Of a stretch of 51,655 nucleotides of DNA, positions 24,893-32,800 are shown piece by piece. Location: the NCBI GenBank assembly GCA_964421675.1, contig CAYQXV010000022.1:1-51655 (forward strand), written 5' to 3'. Both the position numbers and the translations under genes were made by a program. The notes under the pieces were generated by a model. That model made no database searches, was not told the DNA's origin, and saw nothing but the letters and a program-made list of their open reading frames with translations. The DNA comes from CALLPQ01 sp964421675. Lineage in GTDB: Bacteria; Pseudomonadota; Alphaproteobacteria; Caulobacterales; Parvularculaceae. Numbering within the stretch: position 1 is the stretch's first letter; each line of letters starts with the position of its first letter.

Positions 24893-26776
24893 ATGACAGC
24901 AATTCTTCCGAAGCAGCAATCCATCACCGTGCGCTTCGCTGGAGACAGTGGCGACGGGGTGCAGCTGCTAGGCTCGCAATTTGCAGATTCAACAGCACTA
25001 ACCGGTGCCGATTTTGCGACATTTCCTGATTTTCCCGCGGAAATTCGGGCCCCGGTCGGAACAACATTTGGCGTATCTGCGTTTCAGATCAATCTCGGCG
25101 CGCGGCGCATCGCCACCAGCGGCGACGAGCCCAATGTGCTGATCGCCCTGAACCCGGCAGCGCTGAAAGTGAACCTGCCCTTGCTGCCCAAAGGCGCATT
25201 GGTCATCGTCAATACGGACGCCTTTAATGCGCGCAACTTTGCCAAAGCGGGCATTGAAACCGACCCACGCGAAACCGGCGAGCTTGACGAATATCAGCTT
25301 GTTGAAATCGCCATCACCACACAAACCATGGAAGCGGTGAGCGAAAGCGGTCTTGGCAAAAAAGGCGCAGAGCAGTGCAAGAACTTCTGGGCGCTGGGCA
25401 CGGTCTTATGGATGTTCGGGCGCGACCGCGCGCCGATTGAACAATGGATCGAAACCAAGTTCGCCAAAAAACCGGATGTAAAAGCGGGCAACCTTGCCGC
25501 CCTCCATGCAGGTCACGCCTATGCGGAAACGGTAGAGCTATCCGCAGAGATCCCGCAATTTGAAATTGGCCAGGCACCAATGGATTCTGGCGATTATCGC
25601 TCCATTACCGGTGCCCATGCCTTATCATTGGGGCTGGCGGCGGCGGGCGAGCTTGCGGACACAGATATATTCTTTGCCTCCTATCCGATTACTCCGGCCT
25701 CGCCGATCCTCCACCATCTTTCAAAAATGGGCGATCTGGGCGTTGCAACCTTTCAAGCCGAAGACGAAATCGCAGCCTGTTGCGCGGCCATTGGGGCCTC
25801 CTATGGGGGCTCAATTGGGGTCACCTCAAGTTCCGGGCCCGGTATCGCGCTGAAGACTGAGGCAATCGGGCTTGCGGTCTCCGCTGAATTGCCGCTGGTG
25901 ATTGTCAATTCCCAGCGCGGCGGGCCGTCGACAGGCTTGCCGACCAAAACCGAGCAATCAGATCTCTATCAAGCGGTTTACGGCCGCAATGGCGACACAC
26001 CCATTCCGGTTATATCGGCCAGCAATCCCGGTGATTGTTTTTATGCTGCCATTGAAGCAACACGGATCGCCGTCCGGCATATGACGCCGGTATTTTTGTT
26101 AACCGATGGCTATATCGCAAATGCCGCCGGGCCATGGGCCTTACCGGACATGGATGCCTTACCGCCAATCGAGATTAATCCGCTTACTGATAATGTTGAC
26201 GTTGAAGACAATGCCAGTGTAAAAGCGGCGATTTGGAAGCGCGATGACGAAAGCCATGGGCGCGCCTGGATCAAGCCCGGCGTTAAAGGCTTTGCGCACC
26301 GGGTGGGCGGTCTGGAAAAAGATATGCACACTGGCGACATTTCCTATGATGCCGACAATCATCAGGCGATGAGCGAATTGCGCGCGCGCAAAGTTGATAG
26401 CGTTGCCCACTTCATTCCCGACCAACATATTGAGCAAGGCCCCGCAACAGGCCCGCTCGTTGTGGTTGGTTGGGGTTCAACCCACGGCGCGATCTGGCGC
26501 GCGGTTAATCAGGCACGCGAAGAAGGGCTCGATGTCGCGCAAATTCATTTACGCTACATGAACCCACTTCCGAAAAATCTCGGCAGCCTGCTCTCTGGTT
26601 ATGAGCGGATCTTATTGCCGGAAATGAATATGGGACAATGCGCAACCCTGCTTCGCGACAAGCTGGAGGTTGATGTGGTGCCGCTAACCAAAGTATCCGG
26701 TCAGCCATTCAAAATTAGTGAAATTCTAGAGGGGATCCGTCAAACCTTGCCCAATAGTGTGCAAGCCGCAGAGTAA
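24893..26776 (+). CDS. korA: 2-oxoglutarate:ferredoxin oxidoreductase, fused gamma/alpha subunit
   Basis: This 627-residue subunit (ATG at 24893; the frame is open to 24845 without an obvious start signal) catalyses CoA-dependent oxidation of 2-oxoglutarate to succinyl-CoA together with KorB. The N-terminal gamma domain (about 1-190) begins ITVRFAGDSGDGVQLLG. The alpha part (about 215-627) has the YPITPASPILHHL, FQAEDEIAA, TSSSGPGIALKTEAIGLA and QRGGPSTGLPTKTEQSDL motifs of the pyrimidine-binding domain. The fused gamma-alpha layout without extra ferredoxin domains matches the KorAB type known from Mycobacterium, which works in air. korB follows after one inserted gene. Confidence 0.94.
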   Translation: MTAILPKQQSITVRFAGDSGDGVQLLGSQFADSTALTGADFATFPDFPAEIRAPVGTTFGVSAFQINLGARRIATSGDEPNVLIALNPAALKVNLPLLPKGALVIVNTDAFNARNFAKAGIETDPRETGELDEYQLVEIAITTQTMEAVSESGLGKKGAEQCKNFWALGTVLWMFGRDRAPIEQWIETKFAKKPDVKAGNLAALHAGHAYAETVELSAEIPQFEIGQAPMDSGDYRSITGAHALSLGLAAAGELADTDIFFASYPITPASPILHHLSKMGDLGVATFQAEDEIAACCAAIGASYGGSIGVTSSSGPGIALKTEAIGLAVSAELPLVIVNSQRGGPSTGLPTKTEQSDLYQAVYGRNGDTPIPVISASNPGDCFYAAIEATRIAVRHMTPVFLLTDGYIANAAGPWALPDMDALPPIEINPLTDNVDVEDNASVKAAIWKRDDESHGRAWIKPGVKGFAHRVGGLEKDMHTGDISYDADNHQAMSELRARKVDSVAHFIPDQHIEQGPATGPLVVVGWGSTHGAIWRAVNQAREEGLDVAQIHLRYMNPLPKNLGSLLSGYERILLPEMNMGQCATLLRDKLEVDVVPLTKVSGQPFKISEILEGIRQTLPNSVQAAE

Positions 26777-26789
26777 GGGAACCCTCTTT

Positions 26790-27266
26790 ATGAAATTCGC
26801 CATTACAATCCTGATGACCGCGACAATCCTATTGGCCAGCACTTTAGCGGGCCCGAAGGCTTATGCAAAAGAGCTTTGCTTTACCAAAGAGTTTGACGCG
26901 GGAACCTCCATCAAAGTCACATATCTTGGCAAGGGCACCGCATTTCAACCCGATCGCAAGGAAGCCTTTTACTACAAACCGGCCGCCGCGGTTTTTGTAC
27001 AAGATTTGCTACCAATTTTTGAACAGTTAGAACCTACCTGGCAAACCCCTGCATCCAGTTGGGCCATTGAGTCTGTTCTGATTGAGTTTAAAGAGCGTTA
27101 CACCACCACCTGCAAAGTGGTTTATTCCAAAAGCCGGATATTTGCTCAGTATGATGACCTAAATGGCTTTGTGACGCAGGGCATTTCTTCGCGATTTTTT
27201 GACGCTCTCAATGACATAGTTATGGAAAATGTTTCCCTAACCAGTATCGATCCTGAAAACCAGTAA
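26790..27266 (+). CDS. Small exported protein of unknown function inside the kor operon
   Basis: This 158-residue protein starts at the ATG at 26790, 13 nt after the korA stop and 12 nt before korB, so it is co-transcribed with both. Residues 1-27 are a classical signal peptide (MKFAITILMTATILLAS... ending AYA-KEL). The mature part is about 130 residues with only two cysteines (in ELCFTKEF and TTTCKVVY), which could form a disulfide. I recognise no domain. An exported protein between subunit genes of a cytoplasmic enzyme complex is unexpected. Confidence 0.75.
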   Translation: MKFAITILMTATILLASTLAGPKAYAKELCFTKEFDAGTSIKVTYLGKGTAFQPDRKEAFYYKPAAAVFVQDLLPIFEQLEPTWQTPASSWAIESVLIEFKERYTTTCKVVYSKSRIFAQYDDLNGFVTQGISSRFFDALNDIVMENVSLTSIDPENQ

Positions 27267-27278
27267 AGCTCAAGCCTT

Positions 27279-28280
27279 ATGAACAAGCCCCTCACCGCCA
27301 AAGATTTTGCGACCGATCAAGAAGTACGCTGGTGCCCCGGATGCGGGGACTATGCGATCCTGAAATGTGTCCAAAAGACCATGGCAGATCTTGAAGCAAA
27401 CCCCGATGAGACTGTATTTATCTCCGGGATTGGTTGCTCATCACGGTTCCCTTATTACATGGACACGTATGGGTTCCATACAATTCATGGGCGCGCGCCG
27501 GCATTCGCAACCGGGTTAAAACTTTCCAATCCCGATCTCGATGTGTGGATGGTCACCGGTGACGGCGACGGACTTTCGATTGGCGGAAATCACTTGCTGC
27601 ACCTGATCCGCCGCAATGTGAACATGCAGGTCTTGCTGTTTAACAATGAAATATATGGCCTCACCAAAGGGCAATATTCGCCGACCTCGCGCCCTGGCAC
27701 ACGCTCACCATCAAGCCCGAAAGGCTCTATTGAAGGTGCCGTATCAGCGGGCGCATTTGCCCTTGGTGCGGGTGCTCATTTCATTGCGCGCGGTATCGAT
27801 ACAGATGCAAAAAATCTCAGCGCAACCTTAAAGAAGGCCCACGCCCATCAGGGCACAGCCTTTGTTGAAATCTATCAAAATTGCATTGTCTATAATGCGG
27901 ACGTGTTTAAAGGCTTCACCGAAAAAGCCGTTGCCTCTGATAATCAATTACATTGTACGCATGGTGAGCCATTGCTATTTGCGGGCGGCACAAAAGGCAT
28001 TCGCTTGAACACCCAGCGCTTTGCGCTCGAGGTGGTCACTCTTGGCGAAAACGGCGTCGGTGAAAGTGACATACTCATTCATGATAGCTCTAACGCAACA
28101 TTGGCGCAGATGCTGTTGACCATGGATGGCGACGAGGCGCCCGTCGCGCTCGGCGTGATTTATGACAATCCTGCCGATGCCTCGTTTGATCAAAAATTCT
28201 GGTCCCATCATCCCACCCAGGGAAAACGCACCGGCCGCGTTAGCGATGCCTTGCGTCAGGGTTCAATCTGGAAGAAATAA
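27279..28280 (+). CDS. korB: 2-oxoglutarate:ferredoxin oxidoreductase beta subunit
   Basis: This 333-residue subunit carries thiamine diphosphate and one [4Fe-4S] cluster. Four cysteines at 19, 22, 53 and 202 (in RWCPGCGDY, GIGCSSRF and NCIVYN) match the cluster ligands of two-subunit oxoacid:ferredoxin oxidoreductases. The TPP-binding motif is TGDGDGLSIGGNH with NNEIYGLTKGQ following. It pairs with KorA. No ferredoxin gene lies nearby, so the electron acceptor is elsewhere. Confidence 0.95.
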   Translation: MNKPLTAKDFATDQEVRWCPGCGDYAILKCVQKTMADLEANPDETVFISGIGCSSRFPYYMDTYGFHTIHGRAPAFATGLKLSNPDLDVWMVTGDGDGLSIGGNHLLHLIRRNVNMQVLLFNNEIYGLTKGQYSPTSRPGTRSPSSPKGSIEGAVSAGAFALGAGAHFIARGIDTDAKNLSATLKKAHAHQGTAFVEIYQNCIVYNADVFKGFTEKAVASDNQLHCTHGEPLLFAGGTKGIRLNTQRFALEVVTLGENGVGESDILIHDSSNATLAQMLLTMDGDEAPVALGVIYDNPADASFDQKFWSHHPTQGKRTGRVSDALRQGSIWKK

Positions 28281-28286
28281 TCCCCC

Positions 28287-28775
28287 ATGGCCATCACGAT
28301 AAAACCCTATCATGATGATCAGTGGAAGGATGTATGGCGGGTGTTAGAACCGGTTTTCAGAGCCGGTGAAACCTACCCTTATGCGGACAATATTACCGCC
28401 CAGCAGGCCCATCACAAATGGGTCGAAATACCGACCGCGACTTACGTTGCCCATGACGGCACCGATATTGTTGGCACTTTTTACATAAAACCCAATCAGG
28501 ACGCACTCGGTGACCATGTATGCAATTGTGGCTATGTCACCGCCGAAAATGCGCGCGGAAAAGGGGTTGCAAGCCAGATGTGTGACTTTTCTCAACAAGA
28601 AGCGCGAAGGCTGGGCTTTTCGCATATGCAGTACAATCTGGTTGTTGCAAGCAATGAGGCGGCCTTTCGTCTGTGGAAAAAGCACGGATTTGAGCATGTG
28701 GGCACGCTAAAACACGCCTTCCGCCATAAAAAATTGGGGCTAACTGATGCCCATATCCTGTATAAAGAATTGTGA
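28287..28775 (+). CDS. GNAT family N-acetyltransferase
   Basis: This 162-residue protein has the GNAT fold: an N-terminal IKPYHDDQWKDVWRVLEPVF segment, the acetyl-CoA-binding loop ENARGKGVASQM (motif A, Q/RxxGxG/A type), and a C-terminal ASNEAAFRLWKKHGFEHVGTL segment typical of N-terminal or small-molecule acetyltransferases. It begins 6 nt after korB and may be the last gene of that transcript. The substrate is unknown. Confidence 0.88.
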   Translation: MAITIKPYHDDQWKDVWRVLEPVFRAGETYPYADNITAQQAHHKWVEIPTATYVAHDGTDIVGTFYIKPNQDALGDHVCNCGYVTAENARGKGVASQMCDFSQQEARRLGFSHMQYNLVVASNEAAFRLWKKHGFEHVGTLKHAFRHKKLGLTDAHILYKEL

Positions 28776-28929
28776 TGATATAGCGCCCGTTTTTGGGGTG
28801 CTCGCTTGGGGGAGTTAGGCTACAAAATACGCCACCTAACCAATCCGGCTAATCACCCCACATACATTGCGCTTCTTGTCAGCACAAGATAGATTGCCGC
28901 CATTCACCATAATTCTTGAGGAGATTCTC

Positions 28930-29400
28930 ATGGCAATATTAAAATGGATTTTTGCACTCGCCGTTGGTGGGTTTTTGCTCCTATTTGGCTTTATGAAAGT
29001 CTCGGGGGCTGCATTCATTTTTCCTTTTATTGAATATAAAGCAGGCGCGGCTGGCCTTCCCCTGGCAGGGCTTGCTTACCCGGTTGGCAACTGGCTTGTT
29101 GGTATAATGGAATTGGTCGCCGGGGTGCTTGTCATCTTGCCGATGACGCGCACAACTATTGGTGCCCCATTTGCTGTATTGCCGTTTTTGGGTGCTGTCG
29201 TCATGCACTTAACGCCATATCTTGGCACGAACACACCGCTTGATTTTGCAACTCCAAAACCAGTCGATGCCTTAAAGGCTGGCGAAGGATTTGTTCGCTC
29301 AGACTTCACTGCAGAAACCGGCAGCACCTTGTTCATGATTGCCGTCGGTATGCTGATTGTCTCGGTTGTAAATCTGTTTATTCAGCGAAGACCCGGCTAA
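28930..29400 (+). CDS. DoxX-like membrane protein
   Basis: This 156-residue protein starts at the ATG at 28930, preceded by a strong GAGGAG site. It has about four membrane helices: residues 3-25, about 42-66, about 74-97 and about 130-150. The N-terminal GGFLLLFGFMKVSGA and the placement of helices resemble the DoxX/DUF-type small quinone-related membrane proteins. Assignment is by general pattern only. Its last 23 bases overlap the end of the convergent purB. Confidence 0.6.
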   Translation: MAILKWIFALAVGGFLLLFGFMKVSGAAFIFPFIEYKAGAAGLPLAGLAYPVGNWLVGIMELVAGVLVILPMTRTTIGAPFAVLPFLGAVVMHLTPYLGTNTPLDFATPKPVDALKAGEGFVRSDFTAETGSTLFMIAVGMLIVSVVNLFIQRRPG

Positions 29401-30724
29401 AAATCGTGTCGACATTCTTGGTGTGATAGCCAAGATCAAACAATGCATCGAGGTCACGCGCGGAAAGTTTCGCCGTGACCTCTTCGTCTGCCTTCAGATT
29501 ATCGAGAAACGCACCCTCCCCACGCCAAGCAGGCATGGCGTTGCGTTGCACTAACCGGTAAGAATCCTCACGAGACACACCCGATTGCGTAAGCGCCAAG
29601 AGAACGCGCTGCGAGTGCACCAATCCGCCAAGACTGTCGAGATTAGCTTTCATCCGTTCCGGATAGACAACAAGTTTTTCGACAACGCCGGCAAGACGGT
29701 GAAGCGCGAAATCCAAATGCACCGTTGAATCCGGACCAATGCCGCGCTCCACAGACGAGTGCGAGATATCGCGCTCATGCCATAGGGCAACATTTTCCAT
29801 GGCAGGCACCACGGCCATGCGCACCAACCGGGCAAGCCCGGTGAGGTTTTCCGTCAAAATCGGATTGCGCTTGTGCGGCATAGCGGACGAGCCCTTTTGG
29901 CCCTTCGAGAAAAATTCTTCCGCCTCAAGAACCTCCGAGCGTTGCAAATGCCGAATTTCTGTTGCCAGTCGCTCAACCGAAGAGGCGATAACCCCCAAGG
30001 TTGCAAAAAATGCGGCATGGCGATCGCGCGGAATGACCTGCGTAGAAACCGGTTCAATCTCCAATCCCATTTGCTCGGCAACATGGGCTTCAACTGAGGG
30101 GTCAATATTGGCAAAGGTGCCGACCGCGCCCGAAATCGCGCAAACCGCAATCTCGCGTCTTGCCTCAACAAGACGGGCCCGGTTGCGCTGAAATTCTGTG
30201 TAATATCCAGCCAACTTCAACCCGAAGGTGAGCGGCTCTGCATGGATCCCGTGGCTACGCCCTACACACACTGTCATTTTGTGTTCATGGGCGCGGGTTT
30301 TTAGGGCCGCCAATATCCGGTCCAACCCATCGAGTAAAAGATCGCTGGCCCGCGTTAGCTGGACAGAAAGACAAGTATCGAGCACATCCGAAGAGGTCAT
30401 CCCCTGATGAACGAACCGCGCCTCTGGTCCAACAATTTCCGCCAGATGCGTCAGAAACGCGATCACATCATGTTTGACCTCCGCCTCGATCGCATCAATG
30501 CGCGCAACATCAAACTCAGCCTTGTCTGCCTTTTCCCAAATGGTTGTTGCAGCTTCCTTTGGGATGGTTCCCAAATTGGCCATCTGATCGGCCGCATGGG
30601 CTTCAATTTCAAACCAGATGCGAAACTTGGATTCAGGCGACCAAATGGACGCCATTTCAGGGCGGGTATAGCGGGGGATCATTACAACGGTTCTCTTCGG
30701 GTTGGCGTTCTTCGGGGTGGTCAT
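29378..30724 (-). CDS. purB: Adenylosuccinate lyase
   Basis: This enzyme cleaves succinyl-AICAR and adenylosuccinate in purine synthesis. The fumarase-superfamily signature GSSAMPHKRNP is present, as are the catalytic-loop regions SRSHGIHAEP-type (VGRSHGIHAEPLTFG) and MTSSDVLDT. Most homologues begin at MIPRYTRPEMA, here the ATG at 30682 (434 residues). The longer ATG at 30724 has a better ribosome-binding site (GGAGA 8 nt upstream), giving 448 residues, so I list that. The real start could be either. Confidence 0.95.
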   Translation of the reverse strand: MTTPKNANPKRTVVMIPRYTRPEMASIWSPESKFRIWFEIEAHAADQMANLGTIPKEAATTIWEKADKAEFDVARIDAIEAEVKHDVIAFLTHLAEIVGPEARFVHQGMTSSDVLDTCLSVQLTRASDLLLDGLDRILAALKTRAHEHKMTVCVGRSHGIHAEPLTFGLKLAGYYTEFQRNRARLVEARREIAVCAISGAVGTFANIDPSVEAHVAEQMGLEIEPVSTQVIPRDRHAAFFATLGVIASSVERLATEIRHLQRSEVLEAEEFFSKGQKGSSAMPHKRNPILTENLTGLARLVRMAVVPAMENVALWHERDISHSSVERGIGPDSTVHLDFALHRLAGVVEKLVVYPERMKANLDSLGGLVHSQRVLLALTQSGVSREDSYRLVQRNAMPAWRGEGAFLDNLKADEEVTAKLSARDLDALFDLGYHTKNVDTIFSRVFAE

Positions 30725-30864
30725 CAATATTGTCTCCGGTGATGCGCCATTCCCGGTTTTGTTGTCAATGCCACTTTCCTAATTGCACCGCTATGGTACT
30801 TATCTAATCGCAAGCGGCATACATTTTCTGCCCGCATAAGACGTCCCGGAAATACTGGATTACT

Positions 30865-31596
30865 ATGGCTCTCTCTTTGAAACGATCACAATCGAACATA
30901 TTTATCGTCAGTATTGGTATGCTCGCCCTAACCGCAGCCCTTGCCACGGGCGCCGACAGTTTCGCGCAATCGGGACGGGGCAAAGACAAGCCAACCGTGC
31001 CCGCAGAAAAATTTGATCTGAGCTATTGGAATCTCACCCTTCCCCAGGATGATAATCGGGATAAAAAACCCGATACGGTCACTGTGAAAGGGTTGAAAAA
31101 ATATTCTCACCCCGATTTTTTCTATCTGAACGAAGATGACCATCTGGTGTTCGCCGCGCCTAACAAAGCGATCACAACCAAAAATTCCACAAATACACGC
31201 AGCGAGCTTAGAGAAATGCTACGCGGCACCAATAAACGGCTTAAAACAAGCGGGGCGAAAAATAACTGGGCTGTTGAAGCACGCAATGGTTCCGATCAAT
31301 TCGCCCGCATTGGCGGCAAATTGGAGGCAACCTTACGGGTTGATCATGTTGCCAGAAACGCTGGATCTCCGGACCGGAAACCCGCTTACTCTGCCGTGGT
31401 CGGGCAAATTCATGCGGTTAAATATGACAATACATCAAGCGGCTTTGGTTATGGCAATGAGCCGATCAAGATTTATTATAAAAAATGGCCCGGCCATGAA
31501 ACCGGCTCCGTGTTTTGGAATTATGAGCGCAATCTCGCAAACACGGGCCCTCGACGCAACCATAACCCCTACCCTTGGCAATCGCGGCAACTATGA
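30865..31596 (+). pseudogene. Truncated polysaccharide lyase family 7 (alginate lyase-like)
   Basis: The product is 243 residues with a signal peptide (about 1-35, ending SFAQ). It follows the PL7 fold: FDLSYWNLTLPQ at the start, the substrate-binding TRSELREML, the QIH motif in VVGQIHAVK, and IKIYYKKWPGHETGSVFWNY. After about residue 225 family similarity stops (PRRNHNPYPWQSRQL) and the frame ends. The final PL7 motif, the YFKAGxYxQ strand that carries the catalytic tyrosine, is missing in all three frames downstream, where the DUF1214 gene starts at once. A 3' deletion is more likely than a simple frameshift. It may be expressed but is probably inactive. Confidence 0.72.
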
Positions 31597-32192
31597 AATC
31601 ACTATTAGGCTATAGTTTACTGTCGTTGTTTGCCCTAATAGCTGGATGCCTATCAGCGTTATGGGCAACGGGACTATTGCGCTTCATAGAGCCTGCCGGT
31701 TTTACCGATATCAATGTGGAAAACTGGAAAAGCGATGCCTCGATTGGGTCTTCATCTGCCAACCCCTACACAAGAGCGCGCGTCGCCCGTCATGGTCTTT
31801 TAGCGCTTTCCAAACAAGAAGCGATTTACTTTACGCGTAGTACGGATAATCAAAACGATCCCTTATCTGAGCATTGCAGATATGCATTGAGCGGCGGGAA
31901 TCAAGATGCCTTATGGTGGTCAATTACATTATATGACGCTGAAAGCCGTCTGCCGTTGAATGATGACAATGCATTGTCGATTGATGCCACCACGCTTGGC
32001 GCGTCTGACAAATGGACAGCAATCATTGCACCAGTGCACCCTGGTTCGGGGCCCTGGATTTCCAGCCGGGCGGCCGGTCAGTTTGATCTGACGTTGCGGC
32101 TCTATCGCCCTGCAGCGAGTTTACTTGATAATCCCGAGCAATTTCTCAATGCACCGTCACTTCGCAAAATTGATTGCGAGGCAGCCTCATGA
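31593..32192 (+). CDS. DUF1214 domain membrane-anchored protein
   Basis: This 199-residue protein (MKSLLGYS... from the ATG at 31593; an upstream in-frame ATG at 31575 is possible) has an N-terminal membrane helix at about 5-28. The DUF1214-type domain that follows contains ANPYTRARVARHGLLALSKQEAIYF, the C-terminal SDKWTAIIAPVHPGSGPWISSR, and FDLTLRLYRP. The gene overlaps the stop of the truncated alginate lyase and shares an ATGA stop/start overlap with the DUF1254 gene, so the two are translationally coupled. DUF1214 and DUF1254 usually occur together in alphaproteobacteria; their function is not established. Confidence 0.82.
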   Translation: MKSLLGYSLLSLFALIAGCLSALWATGLLRFIEPAGFTDINVENWKSDASIGSSSANPYTRARVARHGLLALSKQEAIYFTRSTDNQNDPLSEHCRYALSGGNQDALWWSITLYDAESRLPLNDDNALSIDATTLGASDKWTAIIAPVHPGSGPWISSRAAGQFDLTLRLYRPAASLLDNPEQFLNAPSLRKIDCEAAS

Positions 32193-32743
32193 AACATGTC
32201 GTTGGTGCCGCATTCATCTTCATAGTCATGGCGCTCATCGGGCACGGCGTAACCGTGCATATGATCCCCGTCATCATTATGAACAAAGCGATCGATAAAA
32301 TGGAAGATCGCGGCGTAAAATTACACGAATTCAGCTTGGCGCAACGCACCACACCGCAAACCCAATCGGTCGTGCGTCCCTCCCCAGATCTTGCCTATTC
32401 AATTTGCCGGTTTGATCTGTCCGGTGACGCGCTCCTCAAGGTTAACGCTGGCATTTATGATGATTATTCATCAGTGTCATTTTTTGATATGCGGACGAAT
32501 AATTTTGCCACCGTTCGTGTCGGCGCGGGCGGGGTTCCCTCATCGGGATCTCAAATTCTACTCCGCGCACCGGGCAGCGCACCTATTGGCGATACACAAT
32601 TTGCAGGGCCCCAATTTGAAACGCCGACCAAGCGCGGGCTTATCTTGATCCGGCGTCTTGCACCAACCCAGCAAGCCTATGATGAGGTGGCGCGAATTGC
32701 CCAACAAGATCGATGCGCATTCATCGCAGACGGCCATTTATAG
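32189..32743 (+). CDS. DUF1254 domain membrane-anchored protein
   Basis: This 184-residue protein starts at the ATG of the ATGA overlap with the preceding stop. One N-terminal membrane helix (about 6-28, AFIFIVMALIGHGVTVHMI) is followed by a compact domain with VRPSPDLAYSICRFDLSGDALL, YDDYSSVSFFDMRTNNF and GLILIRRLAPTQ. This is the shorter alphaproteobacterial DUF1254 type found next to DUF1214 proteins. The tight coupling suggests the pair forms one envelope complex. Confidence 0.82.
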   Translation: MKHVVGAAFIFIVMALIGHGVTVHMIPVIIMNKAIDKMEDRGVKLHEFSLAQRTTPQTQSVVRPSPDLAYSICRFDLSGDALLKVNAGIYDDYSSVSFFDMRTNNFATVRVGAGGVPSSGSQILLRAPGSAPIGDTQFAGPQFETPTKRGLILIRRLAPTQQAYDEVARIAQQDRCAFIADGHL

Positions 32744-32800
32744 AGTAGCGACAAAACTGCGACGGCGCCCCCCTCACCAATGTGGATAAACGCTATCTCT

